DNA of 64,000 nucleotides from positions 2,418,001 to 2,482,000 of the forward strand of contig CANUEZ040000208.1 of the NCBI GenBank assembly GCA_948099385.1. Direction: 5' to 3'. Positions 51,978-63,727 of this stretch are shown here, one piece after another (positions within the stretch are counted from its first letter, which is position 1; each line of letters starts with the position of its first letter). The position numbers were made by a program, and so were the translations under genes. The notes under the pieces were generated by a model. The model saw only the letters and a list, made by a program, of their open reading frames with translations, was not told the DNA's origin and did no database searches. This DNA comes from Fasciola hepatica. Lineage: Eukaryota > Platyhelminthes > Trematoda > Plagiorchiida > Fasciolidae.

Positions 51978-54085
51978 TTTCAATGCTCAATTGAGCGTTC
52001 AAGCTGCATGATCAATCATATTATACAAATCTAATCTAATCTAATCTAATCTCGTACTACTAATCAATTGCATGCATAGTAAGGAAGCTGTGTAGGTTTT
52101 TCATTTGGGAATGCGTTGGTTGTACTTAGGCCCCTACAGAGAAGTCATCCATCATAGGAGTGGATCGGTGTGCGCGAAGCTGGTTCTTACCATTCAAATT
52201 TAAAGCGAGTTTGGGAAGGGAACTATATCATGTAGTGTAGATGTTGAACAAAGCGTTGATAGACAGCCCGGATAGCCTTGTGTTGTTAAGTTGTTCGATT
52301 CACAATGGTTCACCGGTTGTTGGAGTGCCCGTGGGGGCTCGGTCGATGTGCACTGCTGATGAGTCGAGTCCCTTAGAGGATGAAACAGCTGTACAGTGCT
52401 TCCATGGATTTCAATGCTCAGTTGAGCGTTCAAGCTGCATGATCAATCATATTATACAAATCTAATCTAATCTAATCTAATCTCGTACTACTAATCAATT
52501 GCATGCATAGTAAGGAAGCTGTGTATGTTGTTCATTTGTGAATGCATTGGTTGTACTTAGGCCCCTACAGAGAAGTCATCCATCATAGGAGTCGATCGGT
52601 GTGCGCGAAGCTGGTTCTTACCATTCAAATTTGAAGCGAGTTTGGGAAGGGTGCTATATCATGTAGTGTAGATGTTGAACAAAGCGTTGAGAGCCATCCC
52701 GGATAGCCTTGTGTTGTTAAGTTGTTCGATTCACAATGGTTCACCGGTTGTTGGAGTGCCCGTGGGGGCTCGGTCGATGTGCACTGCTGATGAGTCGAGT
52801 CCCTTAGAGGATGAAACAGCTGTACAGTGCTTCCATGGATTTCAATGCTCAGTTGAGCGTTCAAGCTGCATGACCAATCATATTATACAAATCTAATCTA
52901 ATCTGATCTAATCTCGTACTACTAATCAATTGCATGCATAGTAAGGAAGCTGTGTAGGTTGTTCATTTGTGAATGCGTTGGTTGTACTTAGGCCCCTACA
53001 GAGAAGTCATCCATCATAGGAGTGGATCGGTGTGCGCGAAGCTGGTTCTTACCATTCAAATTTGAAGCGAGTTTGGGAAGGGTGCTATATCATGTAGTGT
53101 AGATGTTGAACAAAGCGTTGATAGCCATCCCGGATAGCCTTGTGTTGTTAAGTTGTTCGATTCACAATGGTTCACCGGTTGTTGGAGTGCCCGTGGGGGC
53201 TCGGTCGATGTGCACTGCTGATGAGTCGAGTCCCTTAGAGGATGAAACAGCTGTACAGTGCTTCCATGGATTTCAATGCTCAGTTGAGCGTTCAAGCTGC
53301 ATGATCAATCATATTATACAAATCTAATCTAATCTGATCTAATCTCGAACTACTAATCAATTGCATGCATAGTAAGGAAGCTGTGTAGGTTGTTCATTTG
53401 TGAATGCGTTGGTTGTACTTAGGCCCCTACAGAGAAGTCATCCATCATAGGAGTCGATCGGTGTGCGCGAAGCTGGTTCTTACCATTCAAATTTGAAGCG
53501 AGTTTGGGAAGGGTACTATATCATGTAGTGTAGATGTTGAACAAAGCGTTGATAGCCATCCCGGATAGCCTTGTGTTGTTAAGTTGTTCGATTCACAAGG
53601 GTTCACCGGTTGTTCGAGTACCCGTGGGGGCTCGGCCGATGTGCACTGCTGATGAGTCGAGTCACTTAGAGGATGAAACAGCTGTACAGTGCTTCCATGG
53701 ATTTCAATGCTCAATTGAGCGTTCAAGCTGCATGATCAATCATATTATACAAATCTAATCTAATCTGATCTAATCTCGAACTACTAATCAATTGCATGCA
53801 TAGTAAGGAAGCTGTGTAGGTTGTTCATTTGTGAATGCGTTGGTTGTACTCAGGCCCCTACAGAGAAGTCATCCATCATAGGAGTCGATCGGTGTGCGCG
53901 AAGCTGGTTCTTACCATTCAAATTTGAAGCGAGTTTGGGAAGGGTGCTATATCATGTAGTGTAGATGTTGAACAAAGCGTTGAGAGCCATCCCGGATAGC
54001 CTTGTGTTGTTAAGTTGTTCGATTCACAATGGTTCACCGGTTGTTGGAGTGCCCGTGGGGGCTCGGTCGATGTGCACTGCTGATG

Positions 54086-54086
54086 C
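54086..54086 (+). other. Ribozyme lesion A9 to C
   Basis: The core reads CTGATGC in the monomer anchored at 53965; the same change occurs at 29088 in a copy that otherwise has GGACGAAAC. Confidence 0.8.
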
Positions 54087-57000
54087 GTCGAGTCCCTTAG
54101 AGGATGAAACAGCTGTACAGTGCTTCCATGGATTTCAATGCTCAGTTGAGCGTTCAAGCTGCATGATCAATCATATTATACAAATCTAATCTAATCTAAT
54201 CTGATCTAATCTCGTACTACTAATCAATTGCATGCATAGTAAGGAAGCTGTGTATGTTGTTCATTTGGGAATGCGTTGGTTGTACTTAGGCCCCTACAGA
54301 GAAGTCATCCATCATAGGAGTGGATCGGTGTGCGCGAAGCTGGTTCTTACCATTCAAATTTGAAGCGAGTTTGGGAAGAGTGCTATATATGATGTAGTGT
54401 AGATGTTGAACAAAGCGTTGATAGCCATCCCGGATAGCCTTGTGTTGTTAAGTTGTTCGATTCACAATGGTTCACCGGTTGTTGGAGTGCCCGTGGGGGC
54501 TCGGTCGATGTGCACTGCTGATGAGTCGAGTCCCTTAGAGGATGAAACAGCTGTAGAGTGCTTCCATTGATTTCAATGCTCAGTTGAGCGTTCAAGCTGC
54601 ATGATCAATCATATTATACAAATCTAATCTAATCTGAACTTATCTCGTACTACTAATCAATTGCATGCATAGTAAGGAAGCTGTGTAGGTTGTTCATTTG
54701 GGAATGCGTTGGTTGTACTTAGGCCCCTACAGAGAAGTCATCCATCATAGGAGTGGATCGGTGTGCGCGAAGCTGGTTCTTACCATTCAAATTTAAAGCG
54801 AGTTTGGGAAGGGTGCTATATCATGTAGTGTAGATGTTGAACAAAGCGTTGAGAGCCATCCCGGATAGCCTTGTGTTGTTAAGTTGTTCGATTCACAATG
54901 GTTCACCGGTTGTTGGAGTGCCCGTGGGGGCTCGGTCGATGTGCACTGCTGATGAGTCGAGTCCCTTAGAGGATGAAACAGCTGTACAGTGCTTCCATGG
55001 ATTTCAATGCTCAGTTGAGCGTTCAAGCTGCATGATCAATCATATTATACAAATCTAATCTAATCTAATCTAATCTCGTACTAGTAATCAATTGCATGCA
55101 TAGTAAGGAAGCTGTGTAGGTTGTTCATTTGTGAATGCGTTGGTTGTACTTAGGCCCCTACAGAGAAGTCATCCATCATAGGAGTCGATCGGTGTGCGCG
55201 AAGCTGGTTCTTACCATTCAAATTTGAAGCGAGTTTGGGAAGGGTGCTATATCATGTAGTGTAGATGTTGAACAAAGCGTTGAGAGCCATCCCGGATAGC
55301 CTTGTTTTGTTAAGTTGTTCGATTCACAATGGTTCACCGGTTGTTGGAGTGCCCGTGGGGGCTCGGTCGATGTGCACTGCTGATGAGTCGAGTCCCTTAG
55401 AGGATGAAACAGCTGTACAGTGCTTCCATGGATTTCAATGCTCAGTTGAGCGTTCAAGCTGCATGATCAATCATATTATACAAATCTAATCTAATCTGAA
55501 CTTATCTCGTATTACTAATCAATTGCATGCATAGTAAGGAAGCTGTGTAGGTTGTTCATTTGGGAATGCGTTGGTTGTACTTAGGACCCTACAGAGAAGT
55601 CATCCATCATAGGAGTGGATCGGTGTGCGCGAAGCTCGTTCTTACCATTCAAATTTGAAGCGAGTTTGGGAAGGGTGCTATATCATGTAGTGTAGATGTT
55701 GAACAAAGCGTTGAGAGCCATCCCGGATAGCCTTGTGTTGTTAAGTTGTTCGATTCACAATGGTTCACCGGTTGTTGGAGTGCCCGTGGGGGCTCGGTCG
55801 ATGTGCACTGCTGATGAGTCGAGTCCCTTAGAGGATGAAACAGCTGTACAGTGCTTCCATGGTTTTCAATGCTCAGTTGAGCGTTCAAACTGCATGATCA
55901 ATCATATTATACAAATCTAATCTAATCTGAACTTATCTCTAACTACTAATCAATTGCATGCATAGTAAGGAAGCTGTGTATGTTGTTCATTTGGGAATGC
56001 GTTGGTTGTACTTAGGCCCCTACAGAGAAGTCATCCATCATAGGAGTCGATCGGTGTGCGCAAAGCTGGTTCTTACCATTCAAATTTGAAGCGAGTTTGG
56101 GAAGGGTACTATATCATGTAGTGTAGATGTTGAACAAAGCGTTGAGAGCCATCCCGGATAGCCTTGTGTTGTTAAGTTGTTCGATTCACAATGGTTCACC
56201 GGTTGTTGGAGTGCCCGTGGGGGCTCGGTCGATGTGCACTGCTGATGAGTCGAGTCCCTTAGAGGATGAAACAGCTGTACAGTGCTTCCATGGTTTTCAA
56301 TGCTCAGTTGAGCGTTCAAACTGCATGATCAATCATATTATACAAATCTAATCTAATCTGAACTTATCTCTAACTACTAATCAATTGCATGCATAGTAAG
56401 GAAGCTGTGTATGTTGTTCATTTGGGAATGCGTTGGTTGTACTTAGGCCCCTACAGAGAAGTCATCCATCATAGGAGTGGATCGGTGTGCGCGAAGCTGG
56501 TTCTTACCATTCAAATTTGAAGCGAGTTTGGGAACGGTGCTATATCATGTAGTGTAGATGTTGAACAAAGCGTTGAGAGCCATCCCGGATAGCCTTGTGT
56601 TGTTAAGTTGTTCGATTCACAATGGTTCACCGGTTGTTGGAGTGCCCGTGGGGGCTCGGTCGATGTGCACTGCTGATGAGTCGAGTCCCTTAGAGGATGA
56701 AACAGCTGTAGGGTGCTTCCATGGATTTCAATGCTCAGTTGAGCGTTCAAGCTGCATGATCAATCATATTATACAAATCTAATCTAATCTGAACTTATCT
56801 CGTATTACTAATCAATTGCATGCATAGTAAGGAAGCTGTGTAGGTTGTTCATTTGGGAATGCGTTGGTTGTACTTAGGCCCCTATAGAGAAGTCATCCAT
56901 CATAGGAGTGGATCGGTGTGCGCGAAGCTGGTTCTTACCATTCAAATTTGAAGCGAGTTTGGGAAGGGTGCTATATCATGTAGTGTAGATGTTGAACAAA

Positions 57001-57952
57001 GCGTTGAGAGCCATCCCGGATAGCCTTGTGTTGTTAAGTTGTTCGATTCACAATGGTTCACCGGTTGTTGGAGTGCCCGTGGGGGCTCGGTCGATGTGCA
57101 CTGCTGATGAGTCGAGTCCCTTAGAGGATGAAACAGCTGTACAGTGCTTCCATGGTTTTCAATGCTCAGTTGAGCGTTCAAACTGCATGATCAATCATAT
57201 TATACAAATCTAATCTAATCTGATCTAATCTCGTACTACTAATCAATTGCATGCATAGTAAGGAAGCTGTGTAGGTTGTTCATTTGTGAATGCGTTGGTT
57301 GTACTTAGGCCCCTACAGAGAAGTCATCCATCATAGGAGTCGATCGGTGTGCGCGAAGCTGGTTCTTACCATTCAAATTTGAAGCGAGTTTGGGAAGGGT
57401 ACTATATCATGTAGTGTAGATGTTGAACAAAGCGTTGATAGCCATCCCGGATAGCCTTGTGTTGTTAAGTTGTTCGATTCACAATGGTTCACCGGTTGTT
57501 GGAGTGCCCGTGGGGGCTCGGTCGATGTGCACTGCTGATGAGTCGAGTCCCTTAGAGGATGAAACAGCTGTACAGTGCTTCCATCCATTTCAATGCTCAG
57601 TTGAGCGTTCAAGCTGCATGATCAATCATGTTATACAAATCTAATCTAATCTGAACTTATCTCGTACTACTAATCAATTGCATGCATAGTAAGGAAGCTG
57701 TGTAGGTTGTTCATTTGGGAATGCGTTGGTTGTACTTAGGCCCCTACAGAGAAGTCATCCATCATAGGAGTGGATCGGTGTGCGCGAAGCTGGTTCTTAC
57801 CATTCAAATTTAAAGCGAGTTTGGGAAGGGTGCTATATCATGTAGTGTAGATGTTGAACAAAGCGTTGAGAGCCATCCCGGATAGCCTTGTGTTGTTAAG
57901 TTGTTCGATTCACAATGGTTCACCGGTTGTTGGAGTGCCCGTGGGGGCTCGG

Positions 57953-58018
57953 TCGATGTGCACTGCTGATGAGTCGAGTCCCTTAGAGGACGAAACAGCT
58001 GTACAGTGCTTCCATTGA
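57953..58018 (+). ncRNA. Hammerhead ribozyme, intact core, weaker outer helix
   Basis: Predicted cleavage after A58003. The outer return strand is CATTGA, and the monomer is 5 bp shorter after the ribozyme. It is the last intact copy in the array. Confidence 0.88.
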
Positions 58019-59059
58019 TTTCAATGCTCATATGAGCGTTCAAGCTGCATGATCATTCATATTATACAAATCTGATCTGATCCAAACTCTTACTACTAAT
58101 CAATTGCATGCATAGTAAGGAAGCTGTGTAGGTTGTTCATTTGTGAATGCGTTGGTTGTACTTAGGCCCCTACAGAGAAGTCATCCATCATAGGAGTGGA
58201 TCGGTGTGCGCGAAGCTGGTTCTTACCATTCAAATTTGAAGCGAGTTTGGGAAGGGTACTATATCATGTAGTGTAGATGTTGAACAAAGCGTTGAGAGCC
58301 ATCCCGGATAGCCTTGTGTTGTTAAGTTGTTCGATTCACAATGGTTCACCGGTTGTTGGAGTGCCCGTGGGGGCTCGGTCGATGTGCACTGCTGATGAGT
58401 CGAGTCCCTTAGAGGATGAAACAGCTGTACAGTGCTTCCATCCATTTCAATGCTCAGTTGAGCGTTCAAGCCGCATGATCAATCATATTATACAAATCTA
58501 ATCTAATCTGATCTAATCTCGTACTACTAATCAATTGCATGCATAGTAAGGAAGCTGTGTAGGTTGTTCATTTGGGAATGCGTTGGTTGTACTTAGGCCC
58601 CTACAGAGAAGTCATCCATCATAGGAGTCGATCGGTGTGCGCGAAGCTGGTTCTTACCATTCAAATTTGAAGCGAGTTTGGGAAGGGTGCTATATCATGT
58701 AGTGTAGATGTTGAACAAAACGTTGAGAGCCATCCCGGATAGCCCGGTGTTGTTAAGTTGTTCGATTCACAATGGTTCACCGGTTGTTGGAGTGCCCGTG
58801 GGGGCTCGGTCGATGTGCACTGCTGATGAGTCGAGTCCCTTAGAGGATGAAACAGCTGTACAGTGCTTCCATGGATGTCAATGCTCAGTTGAGCGTTCAA
58901 GCTGCATGATCAATCATATTATACAAATCTAATCTAATCTAATCTAATCTCGTACTACTAATCAATTGCATGCATAGTAAGGAAGCTGTGTAGGTTGTTC
59001 ATTTGTGAATGCGTTGGTTGTACTTAGGCCCCTACAGAGAAGTCATCCATCATAGGAGT

Positions 59060-60450
59060 CGATCGGTGTGTGCGGAGCTGGCTGTTACCATTGAAATTTG
59101 AAGCCAGTTTGGGAGGGTGCTATATATGATGTAGTGTAGATGTTGAACAAAGCGTTGATAGCCATCCCGGATAGCCTTGTGTTGTTAAGTTTTTCAATTC
59201 ACAATGGTTCACCGGTTGTTGGAGTGCCCGTGGGGGCTCGGTCGATGTGCACTGCTGATGAGTCGAGTCCCTTAGAGGATGAAACAGCTGTACAGTGCTT
59301 CCATGGATTTCAATGCTCAGTTGAGCGTTCAAGCTGCATGATCAATCATATTATACAAATCTAATCTAATCTAATCTGATCTAATCTCGTACTACTAATC
59401 AATTGCATGCATAGTAAGGAAGCTGTGTAGGTTGTTCATTTGGGAATGCGTTGGTTGTACTTAGGCCCCTATAGAGAAGTCATCCATCATAGGAGTCGAT
59501 CGGTGTGCGCGAAGCTGGTTCTTACCATTCAAATTTGAAGCGATTTTGGGACGGGTGCTATATCATGTAGTGTAGATGTTGAACAAAGCGTTGAGAGCCA
59601 TCCCGGATAGCCTTGTGTTGTTAAGTTGTTCGATTCACAATGGTTCACCGGTTGTTGGAGTGCCCGTGGGGGCTCGGTCGATGTGCACTGCTGATGAGTC
59701 GAGTCCCGTAGAGGATGAAACAGCTGTACAGTGCTTCCATGGATTTCAATGCTCAGTTGAGCGTTCAAGCTGCATGATCAATCATATTATACAAATCTAA
59801 TCTAATCTGATCTAATCTCGTACTACTAATCAATTGCATGCATAGTAAGGAAGCTGTGTAGGTTGTTCATTTGTGAATGCGTTGGTTGTACTTAGGCCCC
59901 TACAGAGAAGTCATCCATCATAGGAGTGGATCGGTGTGCGCGAAGCTGGTTCTTACCATTCAAATTTGAAGCGAGTTTGGGAAGGGTGCTATATCATGTA
60001 GTGTAGATGTTGAACAAAGCGTTGAGAGCCATCCCGGATAGCCTTGTGTTGTTAAGTTGTTCGATTCACAATGGTTCACCGGTTGTTGGAGTGCCCGTGT
60101 GGGCTCGGTCGATGTGCACTGCTGATGAGTCGAGTCCCTTAGAGGATGAAACAGCTGTACAGTGCTTCCATCCATTTCAATGCTCAGTTGAGCGTTCAAG
60201 CTGCATGATCAATCATATTATACAAATCTAATCTAATCTGAACTTATCTCGTACTACTAATCAATTGCATGCATAGTAAGGAAGCTGTGTAGGTTGTTCA
60301 TTTGTGAATGCGTTGGTTGTACTAAGGCCCCTACAGAGAAGTCATCCATCATAGGAGTCGATCGGTGTGTGCGAAGCTGGCTGTTACCATTGAAATTTGA
60401 AGCCAGTTTGGGAGGGTGCTATATATGATGTAGTGTAGATGTTGAACAAA
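59060..60450 (+). repeat. Pair of diverged monomers near the right edge
   Basis: Monomers anchored at 59140 and 60439 share a block not seen elsewhere in the array: GTGTGTGCG, GCTGGCTGTTACC, ATTGAAATTTGAAGCCAG, and TATATATGATG. They are 1,299 bp apart, so the pair marks a local three-monomer duplication at the decaying edge. Confidence 0.7.
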
Positions 60451-62276
60451 GCGTTGAGAGCCATCCCGGATAGCCTTGTGTTGTTAGGTTGTTCGATTCA
60501 CAATGGTTCACCGGTTGTTGGAGTGCCCGTGGGGGCTCGGTCGATGTGCACTGCTGATGAGTCGAGTCCCTTAGAGGATGAAACAGCTGTACAGTGCTTC
60601 CATCCATTTCAATGCTCAGTTGAGCGTTCAAGCTGCATGATCAATCATATTATACAAATCTAATCTAATCTGATCTAATCTCGTACTACTAATCAATTGC
60701 ATGCATAGTAAGGAAGCTGTGTAGGTTGTTCATTTGTGAATGCGTTGGTTGTACTTAGGCCCCTATAGAGAATTCATCCATCATAGGAGTGGATCGGTGT
60801 GCGCGAAGCTGGTTCTTACCATTCAAATTTAAAGCGAGTTTGGGAAGGGTGCTATATCATGTAGTGTAGATGTTGAACAAAGCGTTGATAGCCATCCCGG
60901 ATAGCCTTGTGTTGTTAAGTTGTTCGATTCACAATGGTTCACCGGTTGTTGGAGTGCCCGTGGGGGCTCGGTCGATGTGCACTGCTGATGAGTCGAGTCC
61001 CTTAGAGGATGAAACAGCTGTACAGTGCTTCCATCCATTTCAATGCTCAGTTGAGCGTTCAAGCTGCATGATCAATCATATTATACAAATCTAATCTAAT
61101 CTAATCTAATCTCGTACTACTAATCAATTGCATGCATAGTAAGGAAGCTGTGTAGACTGTTCATTTGGGAATGCGTTGGTTGTACTTAGGCCCCTACAGA
61201 GAAGTCATCCATCATAGGAGTGGATCGGTGTGCGCGAAGCTGGTCCTTATCATTCAAACTTAAAGCGAGTTTGGGAAGGATGCTATATCATGTAGTGTAG
61301 ATGTTGAACAAAGCGTTGAGAGCCATCCCGGATAGCCTTGTGTTGTTAAGTTGTTCGATTCACAATGGTTCACCGGTTGTTGGAGTGCCCGTGGGGGCTC
61401 GGTCGATGTGCACTGCTGATGAGTCGAGTCCCTTAGAGGATGAAACAGCTGTACAGTGCTTCCATCCATTTCAATGCTCAGTTGAGCGTTCAAGCTGCAT
61501 GATCAATCATATTATACAAATCTAATCTAATCTAATCTAATCTCGTACTAGTAATCAATTGCATGCATAGTAAGGAAGCTGTGTAGGTTGTTCATTTGTG
61601 AATGCGTTGGTTGTACTTAGGCCCCTACAGAGAAGTCATCCATCATAGGAGTGGATCGGTGTGCGCAAAGCTGTTCCTTATCATTCAAATTTAAAGCGAG
61701 TTTGGGAAGAGTGCTATATCATGTAGTGTAGATGTTGAACAAAGCGTTGAGAGCCATCCCGGATAGCCTTGTGTTGTTAAGTTGTTCGATTCACAATGGT
61801 TTACCGGTTGTTGGAGTGCCCGTGGGGGCTCGGTCGATGTGCACTGCTGATGAGTCGAGTCCCTTAGAGGATGAAACAGCTGTACAGTGCTTCCATGGAT
61901 TTCAATGCTCAGTTGAGCGTTCAAGCTGCATGATCAATCATATTATACAAATCTAATCTAATCTGAACTTATCTCGTACTACTAATCAATTGCATGCATA
62001 GTAAGGAAGCTGTGTAGGTTGTTCATTTGGGAATGCGTTGGTTGTACTCAGGCCCTTACAGAGAAGTCATCCATCATAGGAGTGGATCGGTGTGCGCGAA
62101 GCTGGTTCTTACCATTCAAATTTGAAGCGAGTTTGGGAAGGGTACTATATCATGTAGTGAAGATGTTGAACAAAGCGTTGAGAGCCATCCCGGATAGCCT
62201 TGTGTTGTTAAGTTGTTCGATTCACAATGGTTCACCGGTTGTTGGAGTGCCCGTGGGGGCTCGGTCGATGTGCACT

Positions 62277-62280
62277 CCTA
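62277..62280 (+). other. Ribozyme lesions G2.1 to C and G5 to A
   Basis: In the penultimate monomer the helix I end and core read GCACTC CTAATGA, so both the pair next to the cleavage site and the conserved G5 are lost. Confidence 0.85.
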
Positions 62281-62734
62281 ATGAGTCGAGTCCCTTAGAG
62301 GATGAAACAGCTGTACAGTGCTTCCATGGATTTCAATGCTCAGTTGAGCGTTCAAGCTGCATGATCAATCATATTATACAAATCTAATCTAATCTGAACT
62401 TATCTCGTACTACTAATCAATTGCATGCATAGTAAGGAAGCTGTGTAGGTTGTTCATTTGTGAATGCGTTGGTTGTACTTAGGCCCCTACAGAGAAGTCA
62501 TCCATCATAGGAGTGGATCGGTGTGCGCGAAGATGGTTCTTACCATTCAAACTTGAAGCGAGTTTGGGAAGTTTGCTATATCATGTAATGTAGATGTTGA
62601 ACAAAGCGTTGAGAGCCATTTCGGATATACATGTTTTGTTAAGTTGTTCGATTCACAATGGTTCACCGGTTGTTGGAGTGCCCGTGGGGGCTCGGTCGAT
62701 GTGCACTGCTGATGAGTCGAGTCCCTTAGAGGAT

Positions 62735-62735
62735 A
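62735..62735 (+). other. Ribozyme lesion G12 to A (last monomer)
   Basis: The last monomer reads GGATAAAAC where others read GGATGAAAC, removing the catalytic base G12. Confidence 0.85.
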
Positions 62736-62925
62736 AAACAGCTGTACAGTGCTTCCATGGATTTCAATGCTCAGTTGAGCGTTCAAGCTGCATGATCAAT
62801 CATATTATACAAATATAATCTAATCTGAACCTATCTCGTATTACTAGAGAATAGCATGCACAAGAACGAAGCCGTGTAGTTTGTTCATTTGTGAATGTGT
62901 TGGTTGTACTTAGGCCCCTGCAGAG

Positions 62926-62932
62926 TCGAAAC
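62926..62932. other. Junction between the 431-bp array and the inverted 423-bp subfamily
   Basis: The array monomer is recognisable through CTTAGGCCCCTGCAGAG (to about 62,925). From about 62,931 the sequence aligns to the reverse complement of the repeat family, at the position just before GGTCACAACGCTTTG. The two arrays point toward each other. No target-site duplication or inserted element was recognised here. Confidence 0.75.
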
Positions 62933-63247
62933 AACAAACCACATTCCTATATAATATGGGTCACAACGCTTTGTTCAACATATACAATACATGATATAGC
63001 ACAATCCCCAAATCGCCTTCGGCTTTCGCTTTTACTTTGTATGGTAACTACCAAATTCTCGCACACCAATACAATCATATGTTCCATCACCTCTCTATTT
63101 ATGGGCCTAAGTAAAACCAAGGCATTCCCTTATGAACAATCCACACAGATTGCTCATACAATGCAATAGAGCAGTAGCAGAGTAGATTTGTATAATATGA
63201 TTCTCCATGCAGCTTGACCACGGAACTGACCATTGAAAATGATGGAA

Positions 63248-63293
63248 GCACTGTACAGCTGTTTGATCCGCTAAGGGAATCATGAGCATTGCA
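63248..63293 (-). pseudogene. Degenerate hammerhead ribozyme in the 423-bp repeat
   Basis: On the - strand the helix III and cleavage segment ACAGCTGTACAGTGC is identical to the array. The core is broken: CTGATGA has become CTCATGA (G5 to C) and GAAAC has become CAAAC (G12 to C). The helix I 5' strand is GCAATG, leaving a mismatch with CAGTGC. A hairpin GATTC/GGATC still stands in place of helix II. Self-cleavage is not expected. Confidence 0.8.
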
Positions 63294-63670
63294 CATGGAC
63301 AGAACCCACTCGGAGACAAGAACAAGGGTTGGGGTGAACGAATGTCAGTCGAACACCCAAACCACAAGGCTATGACATATGTTTCTGAACGCTTAGTTCA
63401 ACATATACAATACATGATATAGCACAATCCCCAAATTGGCTTCGGCTTTCGCTTTGGCTTTGAATGGTTACAACCAAATTCTCGCACACCGATCCAATCC
63501 TATGTTCCATCACCTCTCTATTTATGGGCCTAAGTAAAACCAAGGCATTCCCTTATGAACAATCCACACAGATTGCTCATACAATGCAATAGAGCAGTAG
63601 CAGAGTAGATTTGTATAATATGATTCTGCATGCAGCTTGAACACTGAACTGACCATTGAAAATTATGGAA

Positions 63671-63717
63671 GCACTGTACAGCTGTTTGATCCTTTAAGAA
63701 AAGCTTTAGAATTGCAC
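63671..63717 (-). pseudogene. More degenerate hammerhead relic in the next 423-bp repeat
   Basis: The cleavage-site strand is again unchanged, but the upstream half is unrecognisable as a core (TTCTAAAG in place of CTGATGA) and G12 is again C. Confidence 0.7.
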
Positions 63718-63727
63718 AAAAACACAG

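Larger units (their letters stand above)
170..62761 (+). ncRNA. Hammerhead ribozyme in every monomer; 105 copies lacking the G-C pair at 10.1-11.1
   Basis: Each monomer has, at +109 from its anchor, GCACTG (helix I), CTGATGA (C3 to A9), a 19-nt helix II segment starting GTC, GAA (G12 to A14), ACAGCTGT (helix III with A15.1 and U16.1), A17, and CAGTGC closing helix I. Helix I continues across a U/UUC internal loop into TCGATG paired with CATCCA or CATGGA, five of six pairs in either case. This is type I topology, open at helix I. In 104 copies helix II ends GGAT instead of GGAC, giving a G10.1.U11.1 wobble that should slow cleavage; in the copy anchored at 3516 it is G.G. An example of the common form is 601-666. 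Copies with an intact core are listed separately. Confidence 0.88.
1..62925 (+). repeat. 431-bp satellite array, about 146 head-to-tail monomers
   Basis: One unit recurs without interruption and continues past the left edge. Using the ATG of GATGTTGAAC as anchor, copies start at 68 to 3516, 3952 to 11279, 11712 to 12574, 13010 to 16027, 16463 to 19480, 19916 to 53965, 54403 to 57851, 58277 to 58708, 59140, 59576 to 60007, and 60439 to 62594, in steps of 431 within each run; this totals 146. Shifts between runs are mostly 5 bp and come from gain or loss of one TAATC pentamer; +2 shifts come from TATATATGATG replacing TATATCATG. Landmarks relative to the anchor are: A-box-like -8 to +2, B-box-like +52 to +60, hammerhead +102 to +167 with cleavage after +152, (TAATC)n at about +222 to +250, and a T5/TTGTT site at about +287. 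Monomers are near identical, which indicates recent homogenisation by unequal exchange or rolling-circle amplification. It may be centromeric, heterochromatic or sex-chromosome satellite; location cannot be read from the sequence. Confidence 0.98.

Noticed and set aside
62019..62387. A 122-aa + strand frame near the array end
   Set aside because: It arises from a lost stop in a decaying edge monomer; its second half is the same satellite frame.
1..62925. 5S rDNA or rDNA spacer array (similar repeat length)
   Set aside because: No 5S rRNA sequence or its internal control region was found in the monomer on either strand.
1..62925. CRISPR array
   Set aside because: Whole 431-bp units repeat with no unique spacers.
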